Position numbers and translations under genes: made by a program
Part shown: positions 60,314 to 64,000 of the stretch, piece after piece
How positions within the stretch are numbered: the stretch's first letter is position 1
How the letters are laid out: each line of letters begins with the position of its first letter
Assembly (NCBI GenBank): GCA_019359395.1
Contig: JAHHHK010000022.1
Span: 62,001 to 126,000 of the forward strand
DNA: 64,000 bases
Direction: 5' to 3'
Source of the DNA: Komarekiella atlantica HA4396-MV6
Lineage (GTDB): Bacteria; Cyanobacteriota; Cyanobacteriia; Cyanobacteriales; Nostocaceae
The notes under the pieces: model-generated
The model's input: only the letters and a program-made list of their open reading frames with translations
What the model was told of the DNA's origin: nothing
The model's database searches: none

Positions 60314-62479
60314 TTAACGAATGCTCCAGGTAAGCAGTTGTTTTTGAATTTCAGACATGGGATAAGCAAAATTTTGTTCTTCACCTTTTTTTCGGGCAAA
60401 CACAATGCCTAAAAGCCGATTTTGCGAATCAATTACAGGACTGCCAGAAAAACCAGGTTTGAGTGCAGCTTGAGATATTTCTAATTGCTGGTTTTGATAG
60501 CTAATTTGTCCTGATTCCATAGACCAAGATTTATCTTCTCCCCTTTGAGCAGAATGACCAATAATCCGAATGGGCATTTTCGGGGTGATTGCAGTTGAGG
60601 AGATAGGTAAGGGCTGGATATCTTCTGGCAGATTATCGGTAACTTCCAAAACGGCTAAATCGAGTTGTTTGTCAACGGAAGTCATTTGGAACAGCTTGGC
60701 ATCTCGCCGCATTCGCACTCGGTTTGATGGTGGTGAACTGAAAAATTCAACTTGGATATTTTGACCTTGTTCATAGTCATCAAAAATGACATGACGATTA
60801 GTGAGAATTAATGTCTGGTTGCCTTTTCGCTTAATTACTACACCAGTGCCAATCTCTATTCCCTGGCGTTCGCGGCTAGAAAACTCGGCAGTGATGCGTA
60901 CCACAGAACGCTTTACAGGTATAGTTGGATCATTCTTAGGCAACCATTGGCGATCGTCTACTACGCCCTTAGCTTCGGTATCGTCTTTCGTTTTCCATAA
61001 CTGCCTTGCTTCTATATTGTTGTTACTCGCATAGACAAAATTGGGGTCAATTGCTTCTGCTTTGTCAAACTGTTCAATGGCTTCTTTTAGTTTTCCTTGT
61101 TGTTGGAATGCTAAACCTAAGCCATTATTAGCGAGAGTATGAGCGCTGGCTGGGGTTCCAGAATTATTTTCTGGCAATATTAGGGCTTTTTGGTAGGCGG
61201 CAACTGCTTCATCTAATTTCTTCTGCTTTGTCAGGGCATTGCCGAGACTGATATAAGCATTAGCTAAGTTGGGGTTGAGTTGAATTGCTTTTTGGTAAGC
61301 GGCAACTGCTGCATCTAGTTTCTTCTGCTCTCTCAAGGCAATGCCGAGACTGATATAAGCATTAGCTAAGTTGGGGTTGAGTTGAATTGCTTTTTGGTAA
61401 GCGGCAACTGCTGCATCTAATTTCTTCTGCTTTCTCAAGGCAATGCCGAGATTGTTGTAAGCAATAGCATAGTTAGGGTTGAGTTGAATTGCTTTTTGGT
61501 AAGCGGCAACTGCTGCATCTAATTTCTTCTGCTTTGTCAGCGCATTGCCGAGATTAATGTAAGCAAAAGCATAGTTGGGGTTGAATTGAATTGCTTTTTG
61601 GAAGGCGGCAACTGCTGCATCTAATTTCTTCTGCTTTGTCAGGGCAATGCCGAGATTGTAGTAAGCATCAGCATCGTTGGGGTTGAGTTGAATTGCTTTT
61701 TGGTAAGCGGCAACTGCTGCATCTAATTTCTTCTGCTTTGTCAGCGCATTGCCGAGATTAATGTAAGCAAAAGCATAGTTGGGGTTGAGTTTAATTGCTT
61801 TTTGGAAGGCGGCAACTGCTGCATCTAATTTCTTCTGGTCACTCAGCGCATTGCCAAGATTGTTGTAAGCAGTAGCAAAGCTGGGGTTGAGTTGAATAAC
61901 TTTTTGGAAGGCGGCGACGGCAGCATCTAATTTCCTCTGCTCTCCCAGGGCAATGCCGAGATTATAGTAAGCAAAAGCAAAGTTGGGGTTGAGTTGAATC
62001 GCTTTTTGAAAGGCGGCGACGGCGGCATCTAATTTCTTCTGAGCATTCAAGGCATTGCCCAGACCGTTGTAAGCAATAGCCAAGCCGGGATTAAGTTGCA
62101 AGGCTTTCTTATGAGATGCCAATGCCTCCTCTAATTTCCCTTGAGCATTTAGCACATTCCCTATACCAACGTAAGCTTCCGCATCATTAGGGTTCAGTTG
62201 TAAAGCCTTTTGGTGAAATGCTAATGCTTCCTCTAGTTTCCCCTGTCGCCGCAAAACATTACCCAAATTGTTATAAGCTTTGCCATTATTGGGATCAACT
62301 TGTAAAACTTTACGCCAAATTGTTTCTGCTTGGGAATTATTACCGAGTGTTTCGGCAGCTTCGCCTTGTTGAAATAGCTGTTCAGTATTATTTTGAGCGA
62401 CTACAAACTGGGGTGTCGTAGCTAGAGATAGAGTTAAAAATAAAGTAGTAAATATACGGTTGTGCATAATAATGCTCAT
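60314..62479 (-). CDS. secreted TPR-repeat protein with trypsin-like protease domain, 721 aa
   Basis: A signal peptide is followed by about a dozen tetratricopeptide repeats at residues 30 to 460, most reading as AVAA(Y/F)QKAIQLNPN..A..NLG.AL..QKKLD variants. The DNA of the repeats is nearly identical (102-base period), so copy number should be unstable. The C-terminal domain is trypsin-like: His in LTNRHVI near 556, Asp in LDLAVLEV near 606 and Ser in KPGFSGSPVID near 679 complete the triad. It is probably a periplasmic protease whose TPR part binds partners. First gene of a three-gene operon. Confidence 0.85.
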   Translation of the reverse strand: MSIIMHNRIFTTLFLTLSLATTPQFVVAQNNTEQLFQQGEAAETLGNNSQAETIWRKVLQVDPNNGKAYNNLGNVLRRQGKLEEALAFHQKALQLNPNDAEAYVGIGNVLNAQGKLEEALASHKKALQLNPGLAIAYNGLGNALNAQKKLDAAVAAFQKAIQLNPNFAFAYYNLGIALGEQRKLDAAVAAFQKVIQLNPSFATAYNNLGNALSDQKKLDAAVAAFQKAIKLNPNYAFAYINLGNALTKQKKLDAAVAAYQKAIQLNPNDADAYYNLGIALTKQKKLDAAVAAFQKAIQFNPNYAFAYINLGNALTKQKKLDAAVAAYQKAIQLNPNYAIAYNNLGIALRKQKKLDAAVAAYQKAIQLNPNLANAYISLGIALREQKKLDAAVAAYQKAIQLNPNLANAYISLGNALTKQKKLDEAVAAYQKALILPENNSGTPASAHTLANNGLGLAFQQQGKLKEAIEQFDKAEAIDPNFVYASNNNIEARQLWKTKDDTEAKGVVDDRQWLPKNDPTIPVKRSVVRITAEFSSRERQGIEIGTGVVIKRKGNQTLILTNRHVIFDDYEQGQNIQVEFFSSPPSNRVRMRRDAKLFQMTSVDKQLDLAVLEVTDNLPEDIQPLPISSTAITPKMPIRIIGHSAQRGEDKSWSMESGQISYQNQQLEISQAALKPGFSGSPVIDSQNRLLGIVFARKKGEEQNFAYPMSEIQKQLLTWSIR

Positions 62480-62548
62480 AAGTTCTCAGATTTTACCAAG
62501 ACTCACCCGAAAATCGTCAAAAACCGGATGAATTTTTGATACATACTC

Positions 62549-62811
62549 GTGAATGAACCTCAAAGCTTCGTCGATGAACCTCAGAGCATTGTGAATGAAC
62601 CTCAGAGCTTCGTGAACGAGTCTTTGATATTTGTGAATGAGTCCTTGATACTCGTAAATGAACTTCAGAGCTTCGTTGGTAAACTTCAGAGCTTTGTGAA
62701 TGAGTCTTTGATATTCGCGGACGAGTCTTTGATATTCGTGAATGAACCTCAGAGCTTCGTGAATGAGTCTTTGATATTCGCGGACGAGTCTTTGATATTC
62801 GTGAATGAGAA
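62549..62811. repeat. 21-bp tandem repeat array, twelve units plus a partial
   Basis: Twelve full 21-base units start at 62549 and mix gtgaatgaacctcagagcttc, gtgaatgagtctttgatattc and gcggacgagtctttgatattc types. The last three types repeat in the same order (738-800 follows the pattern of 696-737), pointing to block duplication. The frames over it encode seven-residue repeats on both strands, without a sign that either is a real gene. Confidence 0.9.
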
Positions 62812-63002
62812 TCGTAACTTGCTTGCACCAAGCGACTGGAAGTCGCGGCTACACAGGCAAAACCCGCCTACGCGGGTTGAAAACTTTGACTTTCCCTTAG
62901 TCCGCGCAGGCTGACTTTGTTTGTATAGCCACGATTTCTAATCGCCAAGGCTAGAACACCGATTCAGTATTCAATAATAGGGGCTAAAAAACCGATTCTT
63001 TC

Positions 63003-63031
63003 GTAGAGACGTTGCATTGCAACGTCTCTAC
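63003..63031. repeat. gtagagacgttgca palindromic repeat, copy 4
   Basis: A perfect 29-base palindrome, identical in sequence to copy 1 at 36340-36368. It lies in the otherwise gene-free stretch between the 21-bp array and the toxin gene, which also holds no other recognised feature from about 62830 to 63240. Confidence 0.8.
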
Positions 63032-63241
63032 AGTCAACGAGAATTGGTCGTTTTACCAAAAATAAATCGGGTTTTTGCGATTACTAAATCGATGCTCTAA
63101 GTTGTAACAGGATTTTTAGCACATTTTGCAGTGCGTTTATCGTTTCTGTTGGGGTAAACTCATTTATCAAACAGTTGATTTTCAACTTCTGCTATTTGTT
63201 CATCAACGTAATTACATATTTTAATAAATTCGAGTGTACCG

Positions 63242-63505
63242 TCAATTCTTATCTTTATAAATATTACTACGATGTCCAATTTCTACAATAATTATCAATA
63301 GAATATCATCTAAAATGTTGTATATAACACGATAATTACCTACTCTAATGCGATAACCGTCTCTATTTTTCAGCTTTTTAACCCCGTCTGGACGTGGTTC
63401 TATAGCTAAATCATCAATTTTTAATTGTATGCGTTCCTGAAGTTCTGGCGATAGTTTTTTAAGTTGTTTTAATGCACCCTTTGAAATTTCAATTTGATAA
63501 ATCAC
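63242..63505 (-). CDS. RelE/ParE-type toxin, 87 aa
   Basis: The protein has the RelE fold pattern: YQIEISKGALKQLKKLSPELQERI at the N-terminus, GVKKLKNRDGYRIRVGNYRVIYNI and a C-terminal IIIVEIGHRSNIYK. The YRIR-GNYR-IY block and the final GHR are typical of ribosome-dependent RelE-type mRNA endonucleases. It starts with GTG overlapping the antitoxin stop by GTGA (63502-63505), so translation is coupled. It should slow translation when the antitoxin is degraded. Confidence 0.88.
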   Translation of the reverse strand: MIYQIEISKGALKQLKKLSPELQERIQLKIDDLAIEPRPDGVKKLKNRDGYRIRVGNYRVIYNILDDILLIIIVEIGHRSNIYKDKN

Positions 63506-63729
63506 GCCACTTCCTTATTTATTTCTTTTTTAACTTCTTCCCAAGCTACTGTACCGTTAATACGTATATCTTCTTTACCTTCATCATAGGCTTTTAATTC
63601 TTCTTCTTCTTCTTCCTCTTCAATCCGTTGTAATAATGCGAGAATTTCATCTAAAGTGCTATCGTAAGCTTGGTTTAGCAATACGTTGATAGCCTTGATA
63701 ATTTCTTCTCTTTCGATTTCGGTTTTCAT
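63502..63729 (-). CDS. antitoxin of the RelE-type pair, 75 aa
   Basis: This small acidic protein is encoded directly before the RelE-type toxin and overlaps it by 4 bases, the usual order. Residues 38 to 46 are an unbroken run of Glu (EEEEEEEE-type) encoded by a ttc/ctt triplet tract on the plus strand. The C-terminal part (GTVAWEEVKKEINKEVA) probably wraps the toxin. I do not recognise a DNA-binding N-terminal fold with certainty. Identification rests mainly on position, size and coupling. Confidence 0.75.
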   Translation of the reverse strand: MKTEIEREEIIKAINVLLNQAYDSTLDEILALLQRIEEEEEEEELKAYDEGKEDIRINGTVAWEEVKKEINKEVA

Positions 63730-63822
63730 ATTTAGACCATAAATATTGAATGTAGTTACATTCTATTGTAGTGATAGTAGTCTGGGAGCAGGGCGATCGC
63801 TACAATTACAATTGAGTACGAA

Positions 63823-64000
63823 TTACGCTTTACGCTTAACGGGATTCATCCACGCTTCTAACTTGCTAAATGCTTGAGAAGAAAGCAGCGTTAAGCACAA
63901 ATACACCAAAGCTACACCCGTGTAAATTTCAAAGGCGCGATAGTTATCAGCGACAATTAACTGTCCTTTGCGGAACAATTCTTCAAACCCAATGACTGCA
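63823..64000 (-). CDS. amino-acid ABC transporter permease, C-terminal end only
   Basis: The window ends inside this gene; 58 codons and the stop are present. The visible part reads AVIGFEELFRKGQLIVADNY, then RAFEIYTGVALVYLCLTLLS and a tail with LEAWMNPVKRKA. That is the typical end of HisM/GlnP-type permeases, with the EL-F-KGQ loop after the EAA region and the last membrane helix. Its substrate cannot be judged from this piece. Confidence 0.75.
   Translation of the reverse strand, partial: AVIGFEELFRKGQLIVADNYRAFEIYTGVALVYLCLTLLSSQAFSKLEAWMNPVKRKA

Noticed and set aside
62549-62914. 121-codon plus-strand frame and 104-codon minus-strand frame with seven-residue repeats
   Set aside because: Both follow from the 21-bp array; the plus frame starts on a repeat GTG without a ribosome-binding site. 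A repeat protein cannot be excluded but is not supported.
1-64000. CRISPR array, rRNA or tRNA genes
   Set aside because: No array with regular repeats and unique spacers was seen, and no recognisable tRNA or rRNA sequence; the tandem arrays have no spacers.

Overview
The window looks like chromosome from a filamentous, probably Nostocales-type, cyanobacterium. It has many HIP1 octamers (gcgatcgc), a TxlA/HCF164-type thioredoxin, DUF928, DUF2808 and CHAT/CHASE2 proteins, very large multi-PAS/GAF hybrid kinases, B12 genes behind a cobalamin riboswitch, and many palindromic interspersed repeats and small non-autonomous elements. I saw no rRNA, tRNA or CRISPR array.

Layout. (1) 1-438, minus strand: two tandem short genes that read as lasso-peptide precursors. 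Their biosynthetic genes would lie off the left edge. (2) 1137-15241: an envelope/secretion island with two large two-partner-secretion (filamentous haemagglutinin-type) exoproteins, a secreted TPR-CHAT protein, a DUF928 protein, a CHAT-CHASE2 membrane protein and a DUF2808 protein. A 255-bp element with perfect terminal repeats and a 10-bp target duplication, and a 21-bp tandem array, also lie here. (3) 15270-21059: DoxX-like, DUF3140/DUF2945 pair, S41 peptidase, and two related genes of unknown function flanking a YugP-type membrane zinc peptidase. (4) 21331-24302: TetR regulator divergent from a GST and a MATE efflux pump, with a clear operator between them. (5) 24642-45596: signalling block with four histidine kinases (one of 2083 aa) and an FHA-PAS-GAF-GGDEF-EAL protein, interrupted by a DOMON-like/sugar-kinase-like pair, an IS1182-type transposase remnant, a small possibly self-regulated gene and txlA. 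(6) 46316-55385: putA, a riboswitch-controlled cobG-cobH-cobI operon, a GDSL hydrolase, and cobL. (7) 55912-64000: a 45-aa membrane peptide, an SLH-like secreted protein, a ferritin-like protein, a thermonuclease, a three-gene operon with a TPR-trypsin-like protease, a RelE-type toxin-antitoxin pair, and the end of an amino-acid ABC permease gene.

How the genes work together. The clearest functional units are the lasso precursor pair, the secretion/CHAT island, the TetR-GST-MATE detoxification unit, the B12 operon, the tandem hybrid kinases, and the protease-containing operon at 58324-62479.

The most novel item is the pair of lasso-type precursors (cores AWPYGRSREVFLGRWRVFF and a variant with K15/I17). 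Second is the recurrence of 21-bp-period tandem arrays at three unrelated places, and of palindromic repeats inserted in frame inside genes.
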